Shown: positions 1 through 8,358, counted from the stretch's first letter. The stretch: DNA of 64,000 nucleotides from Chryseobacterium sp. StRB126 (GCF_000829375.1 NZ_AP014624.1:3844001-3908000), one strand, 5' to 3'. The notes: generated from the letters alone by a model not told the origin. Program-made: numbers and translations.

Positions 1-582
1 ATCGCAAAAGATGGTGTAGTTTCCCTTACCGGCATAGTCGACAGTTATGCAAAAAAAGTTGAGGCGGAAAATGCCGCAAAAAAAGTTGGCGGGGTTAAAG
101 CAATAGTTGAAAACATTGAAGTAAAGCTTCCAAGTTCATGGACAAAAGCTGATGCCGAAGTCGCAAAAGAAGTATTGGACGCCTTAAAATCCAATTATTC
201 TATTCCTGATGACAAAATAATGGTAAAAGTTGAGGATGGCTGGGTTACTTTAGAAGGTGAATTACCTTGGCATTACCAAAAAGAAGAGGTAGAAAAGGTA
301 GTAAAATATCTTACCGGCGTAAAGGGCTTGATCGACAAAATTAAAGTCAAATCAGAATTAGACGATGCAATACAAAAAAAAGATATTGAAGATGCACTGA
401 AAAGAAGCTCAATTTATGATAGTGAAATTAAAGTATCTGTTTTAGGAACTACAGTAACTTTAACCGGAACAGCAAATTCTTTATATCAAAAAGAAGAGGC
501 AGGCCGCATTGCCTGGAAAACTCGTGGTATATGGAATGTAAAAAATGAATTAGAAGTTAACTATGAGTATGATTTTTATTAA
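1..582 (+). CDS. BON-domain stress protein, 5' end outside window
   Basis: The reading frame is open from the first base and the N-terminus lies outside the window. Aligned with the complete paralogues at 2557 and 7236, about 25 residues are missing. Three BON-type units can be seen: the end of unit 1 (KDGVVSLTGIVDSYAKK), unit 2 (VEDGWVTLEGELPW) and unit 3 (GTTVTLTGTANSLYQKEEA). BON domains are small folds found in OsmY-like periplasmic proteins that bind membranes or lipid and are made under osmotic or stationary stress. This copy has no obvious signal peptide in its paralogues, so location is uncertain. An internal TTG at 175 could mimic a start, but homology runs upstream of it. A hairpin follows the stop. 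Confidence 0.9.
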   Translation: MAKDGVVSLTGIVDSYAKKVEAENAAKKVGGVKAIVENIEVKLPSSWTKADAEVAKEVLDALKSNYSIPDDKIMVKVEDGWVTLEGELPWHYQKEEVEKVVKYLTGVKGLIDKIKVKSELDDAIQKKDIEDALKRSSIYDSEIKVSVLGTTVTLTGTANSLYQKEEAGRIAWKTRGIWNVKNELEVNYEYDFY

Positions 583-592
583 TCTCTGATTA

Positions 593-635
593 ATTCTTGA
601 CCTGTGGAAGATAATTCCCTCCACAGGTCAAGAAT
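593..635 (+). terminator. hairpin after first BON gene
   Basis: A perfect 16-bp inverted repeat (ATTCTTGACCTGTGGA and its complement) with an 11-nt loop begins 10 bases after the BON stop codon. There is no clear T tract after it, so it may terminate weakly or protect the 3' end of the mRNA. Confidence 0.6.
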
Positions 636-741
636 CAGCTCTATAAAATTCGAAAAATAAGATGGCTAATGCAATGGTTAGCTCAGATAGTATTATTATA
701 GCTTTCTATAACACGGGAATATTACTATTTGCAGGTTTTAT

Positions 742-885
742 ATGACTACGAAACACAAATATGCCCTTATTACCGTTTATAATTACTCTTACTCTGGAAC
801 AATTGCGACGGAGATAATCGATAAAGAAATATCAGTCTGTAAAATATCAGATATTAAGAAACCAATACCTCTAATCAAAAAATGA
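742..885 (+). CDS. possible 47-residue protein coupled to dps
   Basis: A 47-codon frame starts with ATG (MTTKHKYALITVYNYSYSG...) and ends in TGA that overlaps the dps ATG as ATGA, the usual sign of translational coupling. It has no recognised domain and no signal peptide. A -7-like ACTATTTG lies at 724-731, about 10 bases before the ATG, which would make the leader very short. The alternative is a chance open frame in the dps leader. I do not recognise the product. Confidence 0.35.
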   Translation: MTTKHKYALITVYNYSYSGTIATEIIDKEISVCKISDIKKPIPLIKK

Positions 886-1358
886 AAATACAAATAGGAA
901 TCGATGAAAATCATCGTAAAGCAGTTGCTGATAAACTGATAAAAATATTGGCAGATGAAAACATCTTATTGATGAAAACAAAAAATGCCCATTGGAATAT
1001 TGAAGGATCTGATTTTAATGATAAGTATAAATTTTTTAAAAATCAGTCTAAGCAATTAGATAAAATCATAAACAGTATTGCCAAAAGAATACGTTCTATT
1101 GGCCACGTTGTACCTGCAACTTTACAAACCTACCTGAGTTTAGCGCATCTAACAGAAAAAAATAGAGAGGAAAACAACAGTGAGGTTTTTATCACAGAGT
1201 TGTTGGAAGATCATGAAAGTCTTATTCTTATACTTTGTAGACATATCATAAACTGTAAGGACGACTTACATGACATAGCAACAAGTCATTTTATAACTCG
1301 TCTCTTAGAAACCCATCAGAAAATGGCCTGGCATTTACGTTCATTTATAACAGATTAA
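882..1358 (+). CDS. dps: Dps/ferritin-like DNA-protection protein
   Basis: A 158-residue protein of typical Dps length. Dps assembles as a dodecamer that oxidises Fe(II) with hydrogen peroxide and stores ferric iron, and many members also coat DNA. The ferroxidase signature is visible in KNAHWNIEGSDFNDKYKFF (about residues 36-54), with the conserved H, W, D and later acidic residues (LLEDHESL), and the C-terminal helix THQKMAWHLRSF. It sits among other stress genes and its ATG overlaps the stop of a small upstream frame. It converges on pfkB, 28 bp away. Confidence 0.92.
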   Translation: MKIQIGIDENHRKAVADKLIKILADENILLMKTKNAHWNIEGSDFNDKYKFFKNQSKQLDKIINSIAKRIRSIGHVVPATLQTYLSLAHLTEKNREENNSEVFITELLEDHESLILILCRHIINCKDDLHDIATSHFITRLLETHQKMAWHLRSFITD

Positions 1359-1386
1359 AGGATGTTATTACAGGTTATAAGAATAA

Positions 1387-2328
1387 CTATTCTGAGGAGT
1401 GCTTTATTTCAATAAGTAAGTGCTCTGTATTTTCCTTTGTAAAAAGTCCTGTTCCTTCCACCATTGTAGTGGCAGATCCACAAGCTATACCCATTGACAG
1501 AACTTCTTTATAATTTCCACCTTGTATTAAAACGGAAATCATTCCGGCTACCATACTATCCCCGGCACCAACAGTGCTTTTCACTTCTACATCTGGTGCC
1601 GCAATTTGAATTTTTTCAGTTGCTGAAAATAAAACGGCTCCCTGAGCCCCTAATGATACTACCACAACCTCAGCTTTACCCTGAGAAATGATCAGTTGGG
1701 CAGTTTTATCTATATCAATTTCTTCCAGCTTTTCTTTTCCTGCTAAAGAAGCTAGCTCTCCTATATTGGGCTTTAATAAAAACACACCTTCTTCCGCAGC
1801 TATTTTGAGAACCTCCCCAGAAGAGTCCACAATTAACTTACTGCCTTTTGTCTTGCACCGGTTAATAAGTTGTTTCATAAACATCCGATCAACCCCAACA
1901 GGAAGACTGCCGCTGATTACTACAAAATCAGCCAATTGATCCATTACCTCGATGCTATTTAAAATTTTCTTTTGCTCGCCTTCTGTTAAAGGCTCTCCAG
2001 GGAATACAAACCTGTATTGTTTTTTATCTGAAATATCTGAAACAGTAAAATTTTCCCGCGTTTCAGCCTCAACATAGAAAGGCAATACATTCAGTTGCTC
2101 TACTTGAAGTAAATCTTCCAGCAACTTGCCGGTTCTTCCACCCGAAGTAAAAAAAGCATCTGATGATATCCCCAACCTCTTTAATCCTCTGGATACATTA
2201 ATTCCACCACCACCGGCTTCATACTTAGGAGAGTTACAACGCATTTTTTTTTCAGAAACTATATTTTGAACACTGCTGCTTTTATCTACCGACGGGTTCA
2301 ATGTGATTGTTAGAATAGATTTTTTCAT
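1387..2328 (-). CDS. pfkB: 6-phosphofructokinase II (PfkB family)
   Basis: Phosphorylates fructose 6-phosphate with ATP in glycolysis. Over its whole length it reads like E. coli Pfk-2: TLNPSVDKSS at the N-terminus, the substrate motif EAGGGGINVSRGLKRLG, VVISGSLPVGV, KPNIGELASL and the PfkB signature VGAGDSMVAGM containing the catalytic Asp. The frame could start 11 codons earlier, but homology begins at MKKSILTITL, so the ATG at 2326-2328 is chosen (313 residues). 1-Phosphofructokinase or tagatose-6-P kinase are alternatives within the family, but there is no fructose PTS nearby. It diverges from the BON gene, with the two TGAT boxes between them. Confidence 0.9.
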   Translation of the reverse strand: MKKSILTITLNPSVDKSSSVQNIVSEKKMRCNSPKYEAGGGGINVSRGLKRLGISSDAFFTSGGRTGKLLEDLLQVEQLNVLPFYVEAETRENFTVSDISDKKQYRFVFPGEPLTEGEQKKILNSIEVMDQLADFVVISGSLPVGVDRMFMKQLINRCKTKGSKLIVDSSGEVLKIAAEEGVFLLKPNIGELASLAGKEKLEEIDIDKTAQLIISQGKAEVVVVSLGAQGAVLFSATEKIQIAAPDVEVKSTVGAGDSMVAGMISVLIQGGNYKEVLSMGIACGSATTMVEGTGLFTKENTEHLLIEIKHSSE

Positions 2329-2471
2329 TTTTATTATTTTAAAATTACCAAATTTCAGCATTATAAGTTTACCGACCCCCGTTTTAGAGATTATGTTTAT
2401 TCCAATCCGAAAACAATACTCTTACCTATTCAAATTTCCATAATAAAGGACAGTTTACCAAATATTCACTC

Positions 2472-2536
2472 TGATGTACATCATATTTCACCGTGATATG
2501 CATCATATTATATTCTCTATGGTTTTTGGAACTTTG
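2472..2536 (+). promoter_or_regulatory. tandem TGAT-N4-ATCA boxes and -7 element of BON gene
   Basis: Two boxes, TGATGTACATCA (2472-2483, a perfect palindrome) and TGATATGCATCA (2494-2505), start exactly 22 bp apart. A -7-like GAACTTTG ends at 2536, 42 bp after the start of the second box. If transcription starts about five bases after TTTG, the proximal box is centred near -41.5, the class II position of CRP/FNR activators. No TTG -33 element is evident, as expected for an activator-dependent promoter. The same layout recurs at 6686-6750, 7153-7217 and 10081-10145. The factor's identity is inferred. Confidence 0.75.
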
Positions 2537-2556
2537 AGATATAAATGTACAGCAAA

Positions 2557-3219
2557 ATGAAAACAAATGAAGAATTACAAAAAGATGTTCAGGATGCCAT
2601 CAAGTGGGAACCTATGTTACAATCAGCAGAAATTGGAGTTATTGTAAAGGATGGGATTGTTTCATTAACGGGTACTGTTGACAGTTACGCAAAAAAAATA
2701 CAGGCTGAACATACCGCAAAAAATGTTTTGGGAGTAAGAGTACTGATAGAAAATATCGAAGTAAAATTACCCGATCCCCGGGTAAAAACTGATATTGAAA
2801 TAGGCCAAGAGATTATTGCCGCATTCAAATCAAACACATTTATTCCTGAAGATAAAATAATCGCAAAAGTAGAAAAGGGATGGGTAGATCTGGATGGTGA
2901 AGTAGCCTGGAACTATCTGAGTGATATTACAGAAAATGCAGTAAAGTATCTTCCAGGGGTTAAGGGTATTTATAATAATATCATCATCAATCCCGAAATC
3001 GAAAACACCGTTGAAAAAAGTGATATTAAAAAAGCACTGAAGAGGAGCGCCATAGATGATAGTGACATTAATGTATCAGTATCGGGAGCCATAGTGACAT
3101 TAACCGGAACAGTACATACTTGGCAACAAAGAGAAGAGGCAGAACGTATTGTCTGGAAAACACCGGGCATACAAAAAGTGAAAAATGAATTACAGGTAGA
3201 TTATGAGTACAATCTGTAA
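2557..3219 (+). CDS. triple BON-domain stress protein
   Basis: A 220-residue protein with three BON units at about residues 1-70, 75-145 and 150-220 (KDGIVSLTGTVDSYAKK; VEKGWVDLDGEVAW; SGAIVTLTGTVHTWQQREEAERI). An ATG exists four codons upstream at 2545, but the paralogue at 7236 begins MKTNAQLQKSVQDAI, so MKTNEELQKDVQDAI is taken as the start. BON proteins of the OsmY type are linked to osmotic and stationary stress and to membrane binding. No signal peptide is visible, which suggests a cytoplasmic protein, unlike OsmY. Controlled by the paired TGAT boxes just upstream. Confidence 0.92.
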   Translation: MKTNEELQKDVQDAIKWEPMLQSAEIGVIVKDGIVSLTGTVDSYAKKIQAEHTAKNVLGVRVLIENIEVKLPDPRVKTDIEIGQEIIAAFKSNTFIPEDKIIAKVEKGWVDLDGEVAWNYLSDITENAVKYLPGVKGIYNNIIINPEIENTVEKSDIKKALKRSAIDDSDINVSVSGAIVTLTGTVHTWQQREEAERIVWKTPGIQKVKNELQVDYEYNL

Positions 3220-3297
3220 TCGCTACTAATTTTTAAAGTTCCGGGCTATAAATTTTCACTTATCATTTTGTGAATATTTCTAAAAAATAGTGGATAG

Positions 3298-4086
3298 TTG
3301 AACTATATAAAACATCACAGTGTGGAAAGATATTTAAAAAAGCAGCTTACTCTTGTAGGTAGTATAACTTCATTCTCTCTCCGTTTTTTTAAAGAAATTT
3401 TTAAGCCGGGGTTTGAGTTTAAAGAGTTTATAAGACAATGCTTTACTGTTGGCTACCAGTCTTTACCGCTGGTTACGATAACAGGATTCATCATGGGACT
3501 GGTACTTACTATACAATCACGCCCTACTATGGCAAGGTTTGGAGCCGAATCCTTAATCCCCAGTATGGTTTCTTTGTCATTAATAAGAGAGATCGCCCCG
3601 GTAATCACAGCATTGATCTGTGCAGGAAGAGTCTCATCAGGTATTGGAGCAGAACTGGGTTCTATGAAAGTCACCGAACAAATTGATGCCATGGAAGTAT
3701 CTGCCATCAATCCCTATCGCTATCTCGTGGTAAGCAGAACCCTGGCCACAACATTAATGATCCCTCTCTTAGTAATTTATACTGATTTGATCGGAATAAT
3801 TGGCGGTTTTATTGGGCTTAATATGCATAGCGAAAGTAATTTAGTGCATTATTTTTCTCATGTTTTTGAATCCCTCGAATATGTAGATATACTGCCGGCT
3901 ATTATAAAAACTTTTTTTTTCGGTTTCTTCATCGGGATTATTGGATGCTATGAAGGATTTAATGCTTCAAGCGGGACAAAAAGTGTAGGAAAAGCAGCAA
4001 ATTCAGCAGTTGTTTTAGCCTCACTTATGATATTTATCATTGATTTGATAGCAGTACAGATAACCGACCTATTTTTTGAATTATAA
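3298..4086 (+). CDS. mlaE: MlaE-type lipid ABC transporter permease
   Basis: Inner-membrane permease of a retrograde phospholipid (MCE) transporter. It shows the MlaE/YrbE pattern: several hydrophobic segments and the conserved RVSSGIGAELGSMKVTEQID coupling region (about residues 106-125), plus IGCYEGFNASSGTKSVGKA near the end. There is no ATG at the N-terminus; the TTG at 3298 is used, with GTG at 3322 as the alternative. The stop overlaps the ATG of the ATPase gene by one base (TAATG), so the two are coupled. Length 262 matches the family. Confidence 0.9.
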   Translation: MNYIKHHSVERYLKKQLTLVGSITSFSLRFFKEIFKPGFEFKEFIRQCFTVGYQSLPLVTITGFIMGLVLTIQSRPTMARFGAESLIPSMVSLSLIREIAPVITALICAGRVSSGIGAELGSMKVTEQIDAMEVSAINPYRYLVVSRTLATTLMIPLLVIYTDLIGIIGGFIGLNMHSESNLVHYFSHVFESLEYVDILPAIIKTFFFGFFIGIIGCYEGFNASSGTKSVGKAANSAVVLASLMIFIIDLIAVQITDLFFEL

Positions 4087-4865
4087 TGAAGAATACTGAA
4101 AATTTGCCTGCCGTGAATGATCAGCCGGCAGCTGTTGCACCCCTGATAGAATTTAAAAATGTCTATAAATCTTATGGAAACAATAAGGTTTTGAACGGCA
4201 TAAGTTTTACGATTGAAAAAGGAGAAAATCTTATCCTATTGGGAAGATCGGGTTCGGGTAAATCTGTAGCTGTTAAATGCCTGGTAGGACTCACTAAAGT
4301 TGACAAAGGAAATATAATCATAAAGGGAAAAGATATCACAAAACTCAATGAGGATGAGCTTAACCAGATCCGAATGAAAATTGGCTTCCTATTTCAAAAC
4401 GGAGCCTTATATGACTCCATGACTGTGAGAGAAAATTTAATCTTTACATTACAGCATAATAATAAGAATCTCACAGATCAGGAAATGGAAGCTGCCGTTA
4501 TAGAAGCATTGCAAAATGTAGGATTAGAAGAGGTTATCGATCAATTGCCGGCAGAACTGTCCGGCGGAATGAGAAAAAGAATAGGATTGGCAAGAGCATT
4601 AATTATTAAACCGGAAATCATCATTTATGATGAGCCTACAGGAGGATTAGATCCTATTACAGCTCGTGAAATCATTGATCTTATCCGAAACATCAAAATT
4701 AAATACAATACTGCCTCTATTATCATAACCCATGATCTGATTTGTGCAAAGTACACCGGTGACAGGATTATAGTACTGAAAGATGGCATCATTAAAGCTG
4801 AAGGCAGTTATAATGACATAGAAAACAATACTGATAATTGGGTAAAATCTTTTTTTGAAAAATAA
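4086..4865 (+). CDS. mlaF: MlaF-type lipid transporter ATPase
   Basis: ABC ATPase that powers the MlaE permease on the cytoplasmic face. Walker A is GRSGSGKS (about residue 54), the signature is LSGGMRKR, Walker B is IIIYDEPTGGLDP, and the switch histidine lies in IITHD. The 259-residue length is normal. It is preceded by mlaE with a one-base overlap and followed by mlaD after 11 bp, so the three form one operon. Confidence 0.92.
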   Translation: MKNTENLPAVNDQPAAVAPLIEFKNVYKSYGNNKVLNGISFTIEKGENLILLGRSGSGKSVAVKCLVGLTKVDKGNIIIKGKDITKLNEDELNQIRMKIGFLFQNGALYDSMTVRENLIFTLQHNNKNLTDQEMEAAVIEALQNVGLEEVIDQLPAELSGGMRKRIGLARALIIKPEIIIYDEPTGGLDPITAREIIDLIRNIKIKYNTASIIITHDLICAKYTGDRIIVLKDGIIKAEGSYNDIENNTDNWVKSFFEK

Positions 4866-4876
4866 ACATAACAGCC

Positions 4877-5935
4877 ATGAGTAATGAATCATCAAACAAC
4901 TGGAAATTGGGAATTTTTGTCACAATAGGTGTTCTCCTTTTTATAATTACCGTCTATTTTATTGGGGTGAACAGAAACCTGTTTGGCTCTAATTTCGTTC
5001 TGCGTTCAGAGTTTAAAAATGTCAGCGGGCTAAAGCAAGGCAGTACGGTTCGTCTATCCGGAATTAACATCGGAACAGTCAGCAAAATAGATTTTGTTTC
5101 AGATTCATTGGTTCTGGTAAAGCTATTAATCGAAAAGGATGTTCAGAAATATATAAAAACTGATGCTGTTGCCAGTATAGCATCAGACGGGTTAATGGGC
5201 GATAAAATTCTTATTATTTCTCCCGGTACCACTTCCACTACCATCGTGAAGGATAATGATATGATTGCCTCTTATAAAACTATTGAAATAGACGATATCT
5301 TTTCCAGTGTAAAGAAAAGTGCTGATAATACAAAAGCAATTACCGATCAGCTTGTTGAGTTCAGTGCAAAAATGAATAACAAAAATAGCCTGTTGACAAA
5401 AATAATGACCGATCAGGATTTTGCGGCAAGAATAGACAAAACAATAGAAAATCTGCAAACGGGTTCCAACGAACTGGTACAGTTCACCACAAAATTGAAT
5501 AATAAAAACGGAACTGTTGCAAAAATATTTACCGATACAAAATGGGCGGACAATATTGAAAAAAGCATTTCTAACCTACAAAAAAGCTCTGGTGAGATAA
5601 GTATTTTCACTTCAAAACTCAATAACAAGAATAATATACTCTCTCAATTATCATCCAACGACACGCTGGCAATTTCATTGGATAAAACCATCCGCAACCT
5701 TGAAAAAAGCTCCGATGAGCTCATAAAATTCACGTCAAAAATAAATAATGACGAGAATGTTTTATCTAAACTCATTAACAATCCTAAACTTGGAAAATCT
5801 GTGGATTCTACCATCGTTAATATTGAAAAAGGGGTCGGTGAATTGAGAGAAATAGAAGCCGCCGCCAAAAATAATTTTTTACTGAGAGGTTATTTCAATA
5901 AAAAGAAAAAAGAAGCCGAAAAACAAAAAAGATAG
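4877..5935 (+). CDS. mlaD: MlaD-type MCE protein with four 41-residue repeats
   Basis: Substrate-binding MCE component of the lipid transporter, anchored in the inner membrane. A single membrane segment (about residues 10-31) is followed by an MCE domain (about 38-120: FKNVSGLKQGSTVRLSGINIG). After it come four back-to-back 41-residue repeats at about 159-199, 200-240, 241-281 and 282-322, each with (L/I)xxF(S/T)xKxNN near its start and xIxNxxxxxxE at its end. They probably form a helical extension across the periplasm. A basic tail (KKKKEAEKQKR) ends the protein. The E. coli protein is only about half this length. Confidence 0.9.
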   Translation: MSNESSNNWKLGIFVTIGVLLFIITVYFIGVNRNLFGSNFVLRSEFKNVSGLKQGSTVRLSGINIGTVSKIDFVSDSLVLVKLLIEKDVQKYIKTDAVASIASDGLMGDKILIISPGTTSTTIVKDNDMIASYKTIEIDDIFSSVKKSADNTKAITDQLVEFSAKMNNKNSLLTKIMTDQDFAARIDKTIENLQTGSNELVQFTTKLNNKNGTVAKIFTDTKWADNIEKSISNLQKSSGEISIFTSKLNNKNNILSQLSSNDTLAISLDKTIRNLEKSSDELIKFTSKINNDENVLSKLINNPKLGKSVDSTIVNIEKGVGELREIEAAAKNNFLLRGYFNKKKKEAEKQKR

Positions 5936-5973
5936 TTAATAGCAGATATAAATTTTATATAAACGAAATGAAC

Positions 5974-6534
5974 TTACTCGTTATTTTTTATTTTAGGCTT
6001 AATTTCATTCATATACATCGATAGACTTTCTTCAATACAAGAAAAAGCTTCCTTTTTGCCTTTGATCCCAAATACCTTTACGGTTTTTCCCTCCAATTTT
6101 TTATATTCTTCAAAAAAATTCTGAATCTCATTTCTGGTATAAACAGGAATGTTTTCAATATCTTTGATATGCTTCAAGGATGAATCATTTTCGGCCACCG
6201 CCAGTATTTTATGATCCTTTTTGTCTTCATCGGTCATTTCCATGATCCCAACAACTCTCGCATTCACCACAGTTAACGGTACGAGACTTTCTGAACATAA
6301 AACAAGAATATCTAATGGGTCTCCATCAGTGTAATAAGTCTGCGGGATAATACCATAATTGGCAGGATAATACATGGAAGAAAAAAGAATTCTATCTAAT
6401 CTGATGAATCCTGAGACCTTATCAATTTCATATTTCGTATGACTACCGCTGGGTATTTCAATAACAGCCGTTACTATTCGAGGAATATCGTCTCCTGGAG
6501 AAACATCATGCCATGGGTGCTGGTTTCCAATCAT
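5974..6534 (-). CDS. ppa: soluble inorganic pyrophosphatase (family I)
   Basis: Hydrolyses pyrophosphate to phosphate, pulling biosynthetic reactions forward. The signature YTDGDPLDILVL, with its metal-binding aspartates, lies at about residues 68-79, just after YPANYGIIPQTY. The ExxxGxxxKYE-type N-terminal region reads EIPSGSHTKYEID. Length 186 is usual. It converges on mlaD across a 38-bp gap. Its promoter appears to lie about 150 bp upstream, with the same paired-box layout as the BON genes. Confidence 0.93.
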   Translation of the reverse strand: MIGNQHPWHDVSPGDDIPRIVTAVIEIPSGSHTKYEIDKVSGFIRLDRILFSSMYYPANYGIIPQTYYTDGDPLDILVLCSESLVPLTVVNARVVGIMEMTDEDKKDHKILAVAENDSSLKHIKDIENIPVYTRNEIQNFFEEYKKLEGKTVKVFGIKGKKEAFSCIEESLSMYMNEIKPKIKNNE

Positions 6535-6586
6535 TATTTCTATATTATATGGTTAAATTGATCTTTCATTACTTTTCAGTTAAATG

Positions 6587-6617
6587 AAGGGTACCCCTCA
6601 AGAGAGTACCCTTTTTT
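6587..6617 (+). terminator. intrinsic terminator-like hairpin in ppa leader
   Basis: An 8-bp stem AAGGGTAC/GTACCCTT with an 11-nt loop is followed on the plus strand by a run of six T. No plus-strand gene ends here, so it may stop antisense transcription into ppa, or act as a hairpin in the long ppa leader when read on the minus strand. Confidence 0.5.
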
Positions 6618-6685
6618 GTAAGAAAAATGTTTCAAACAAAGATTACATATTCAGTGAAGTTTTCCTGGTTCTGAATTTATTACTG

Positions 6686-6750
6686 TAAATTTCCAAAATA
6701 TCTTATTGATAAATAATGACTTTGATCATTTAAAAACATGATATTGCTAA
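6686..6750 (-). promoter_or_regulatory. paired TGAT-type boxes and -7 element of ppa
   Basis: On the minus strand a box TGATCAAAGTCA (6717-6728) starts 42 bp before the end of a -7-like GAAATTTA (6686-6693). A second, weaker box TTAGCAATATCA (6739-6750) lies 22 bp further upstream. Both distances equal those in the BON promoters, which is the main support since the boxes themselves are imperfect. The predicted start would leave a leader of about 147 nt. Confidence 0.6.
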
Positions 6751-6845
6751 ATCAGATAAAAATGAGTTATCAGCCACTACCCTTTTCTGTAAAATTATTT
6801 GATGCTTAATTATGTCTTAACTCTCCTATTTCTTTTTATTAATAT

Positions 6846-7088
6846 AACCCGAGTTCGGGATCATAAAATTAAGGATAATAGGCTGGAAGCTGGAAGAGAG
6901 AGGCTGGAAGTTACTATCGGAACTACAATTTCTGACGTTGCCGTAAAATTTGATGAAGCAGTCTTTAAAGGAATAATACATTACAGAGTTGTAAGTGTTT
7001 TTTTAACCTCAGCTCACTTTCCTCTCCCAGTTCCAGGCTTCCTTACTTACTAAAAACAGAAATGTCTTATCCCGAACTCAGGGTAAAT
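6846..7088 (+). repeat. interspersed palindromic-end repeat, copy A
   Basis: Begins AACCCGAGTTCGGGATCATAA and ends with TCCCGAACTCAGGGT, so the ends are imperfect inverted repeats. The interior contains GGCTGGAAG motifs and ACAATTTCTGACGTTGCCG, shared nearly identically with copies at 7899, 13762 and 38940. No transposase frame is inside; an open frame from 6799 is a by-product. It resembles a MITE-like non-autonomous element. Confidence 0.8.
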
Positions 7089-7152
7089 AGACTATTAAAA
7101 ATAAACATTATATCATTGAATCTAAAACCAATAAAGATTAAATTTTCATATC

Positions 7153-7217
7153 TGATCAGTATCAAATTTCATCGTGATGCATATCATAGTATTTTCTACA
7201 AAGTTTCTGGAATTTTG
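7153..7217 (+). promoter_or_regulatory. tandem TGAT-N4-ATCA boxes and -7 element of BON gene
   Basis: TGATCAGTATCA (7153-7164) and TGATGCATATCA (7175-7186) start 22 bp apart, and the -7-like GAATTTTG ends at 7217, 42 bp after the start of the second box. The spacing is identical to that of the BON promoter at 2472-2536, although the sequence between the boxes has diverged. Confidence 0.75.
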
Positions 7218-7235
7218 GATAAGAAATAACATATT

Positions 7236-7901
7236 ATGAAAACAAATGCCCAGCTACAAAAAAGTGTTCAGGATGCCATTACATGGGAACCATTATTACA
7301 CGCTGCAGAAATTGGAGTTACCGCAAAAGACGGTGTGGTTTCTCTTACAGGAATTGTTGACAATTATGCCAAAAAAATTGAGGCGGAGAAAGCTGCAAAA
7401 AAAGTAATTGGAGTAAAAGTATTAGTAGATAATATTAAGGTAAAAATTCCAAATTCCTCATCAAAGACCGATATTGAAATTGCTGATGAAATTGTTAAAG
7501 TTTTTAAATCAAATGTATTAATTCCTGAAAATATGATCAAAGTAATTGTTGAAGACGGGCAAGTAACTTTAGAGGGTGAAGTGCTGTGGGATTATCAAAG
7601 GGAAATGACAAAAAACGCACTCTACTATCTTCCAGGAGTGAAGGCCATCATCAATAATATTAAAATCAAATCAGAAATAATAGATGCTATTAAACAAAAA
7701 GATGTTGAAAATGCAATGAAAATGAACTGGGTGGTGTATGATAGTGATATCCATATAAAAGTAGCCGGCACCACCGTTACTTTAACAGGAACTGTAAATT
7801 CCTGGCATCAGAAAGAAGAAGCTGGTCATATTGCCTGGAAAACTCCGGGAATACAACATGTGGAAAATAATTTATTTGTTGATTATGAATATTCTAAATA
7901 A
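7236..7901 (+). CDS. triple BON-domain stress protein
   Basis: A 221-residue paralogue of the proteins ending at 582 and 3219, with the same three BON units (KDGVVSLTGIVDNYAKK, VEDGQVTLEGEVLW, AGTTVTLTGTVNSWHQKEEAG). The three copies share most residues of each motif, so they come from local duplication. Its stop codon TAA coincides with the first bases of repeat copy B. It has its own paired-box promoter and is followed by a strong terminator at 8172. Role by family: envelope or osmotic stress protection; no signal peptide is seen. Confidence 0.92.
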   Translation: MKTNAQLQKSVQDAITWEPLLHAAEIGVTAKDGVVSLTGIVDNYAKKIEAEKAAKKVIGVKVLVDNIKVKIPNSSSKTDIEIADEIVKVFKSNVLIPENMIKVIVEDGQVTLEGEVLWDYQREMTKNALYYLPGVKAIINNIKIKSEIIDAIKQKDVENAMKMNWVVYDSDIHIKVAGTTVTLTGTVNSWHQKEEAGHIAWKTPGIQHVENNLFVDYEYSK

Positions 7902-8117
7902 CCCGAGTTCGGGATCATAAAATTAAGGATAATAGGCTGGAAGTTACTATCGGAGCTACAATTTCTGACGTTGCCGTAAAATTTGATGAAGCAGTCTTTA
8001 AAGGAATAATATATTACAGGGTTGTAAGTGTTTTTTTAACCTCAACTCACTTCCCTCTTCCAGCTCCAGGCTTACTTACTAAAAACAGAAATGTCTTATC
8101 CAGAACTCAGGTTAAAT
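7899..8117 (+). repeat. interspersed palindromic-end repeat, copy B
   Basis: Same element and orientation as copy A but lacking one internal GGAAGAGAGAGGCT stretch. Its left end overlaps the BON stop codon (TAACCCGAGTTCGGG), and its right end reads CCAGAACTCAGGTTAAAT. Confidence 0.8.
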
Positions 8118-8171
8118 AGTTCATTTATTTGTCTGTTTATACAAATCGTGACATGAATATCGAATAAAAAC

Positions 8172-8201
8172 AAAAGACTGTCCTTTTCAGACAGTCTTTT
8201 T
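8172..8201 (+). terminator. intrinsic terminator of BON transcript
   Basis: A perfect 11-bp stem AAAAGACTGTC/GACAGTCTTTT with a 7-nt loop ends in a T run. It lies about 270 bp after the BON gene, on the far side of repeat copy B. Confidence 0.75.
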
Positions 8202-8257
8202 AAAGTCTCATCTATTGTATAACCAACAAATGCAATCATATAAAGGTTTCTTAAAAC

Positions 8258-8358
8258 CTAGCAAGGCTTTTCAGACAACCTCTTAGCGGCATTCATAGCA
8301 GCTATAAAGGTTTTGAACACATTTTTGGTGAGTGGCCGATTATGAAATCTTGAATTCT
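8258..8358 (-). pseudogene. C-terminal coding remnant, unknown gene
   Basis: On the minus strand a frame without start reads RPLTKNVFKTFIAAMNAAKR and then LSEKPC before a stop at 8258-8260. The alanine- and lysine-rich run looks protein-coding, whereas the DNA on either side does not. It may be the tail of a lost gene, possibly a transposase, but I cannot assign a family. Confidence 0.25.

Noticed and set aside
2431..2483. Possible use of the TGAT box by divergent pfkB (GAAATTTG at 2431-2438 on the minus strand)
   Set aside because: The distance is 52 rather than 42 bp, so it does not fit either promoter class; kept only as a thought.
6799..7053. 84-codon plus-strand open frame from TTG
   Set aside because: It lies almost entirely inside repeat copy A and is broken in the other copies of the element.
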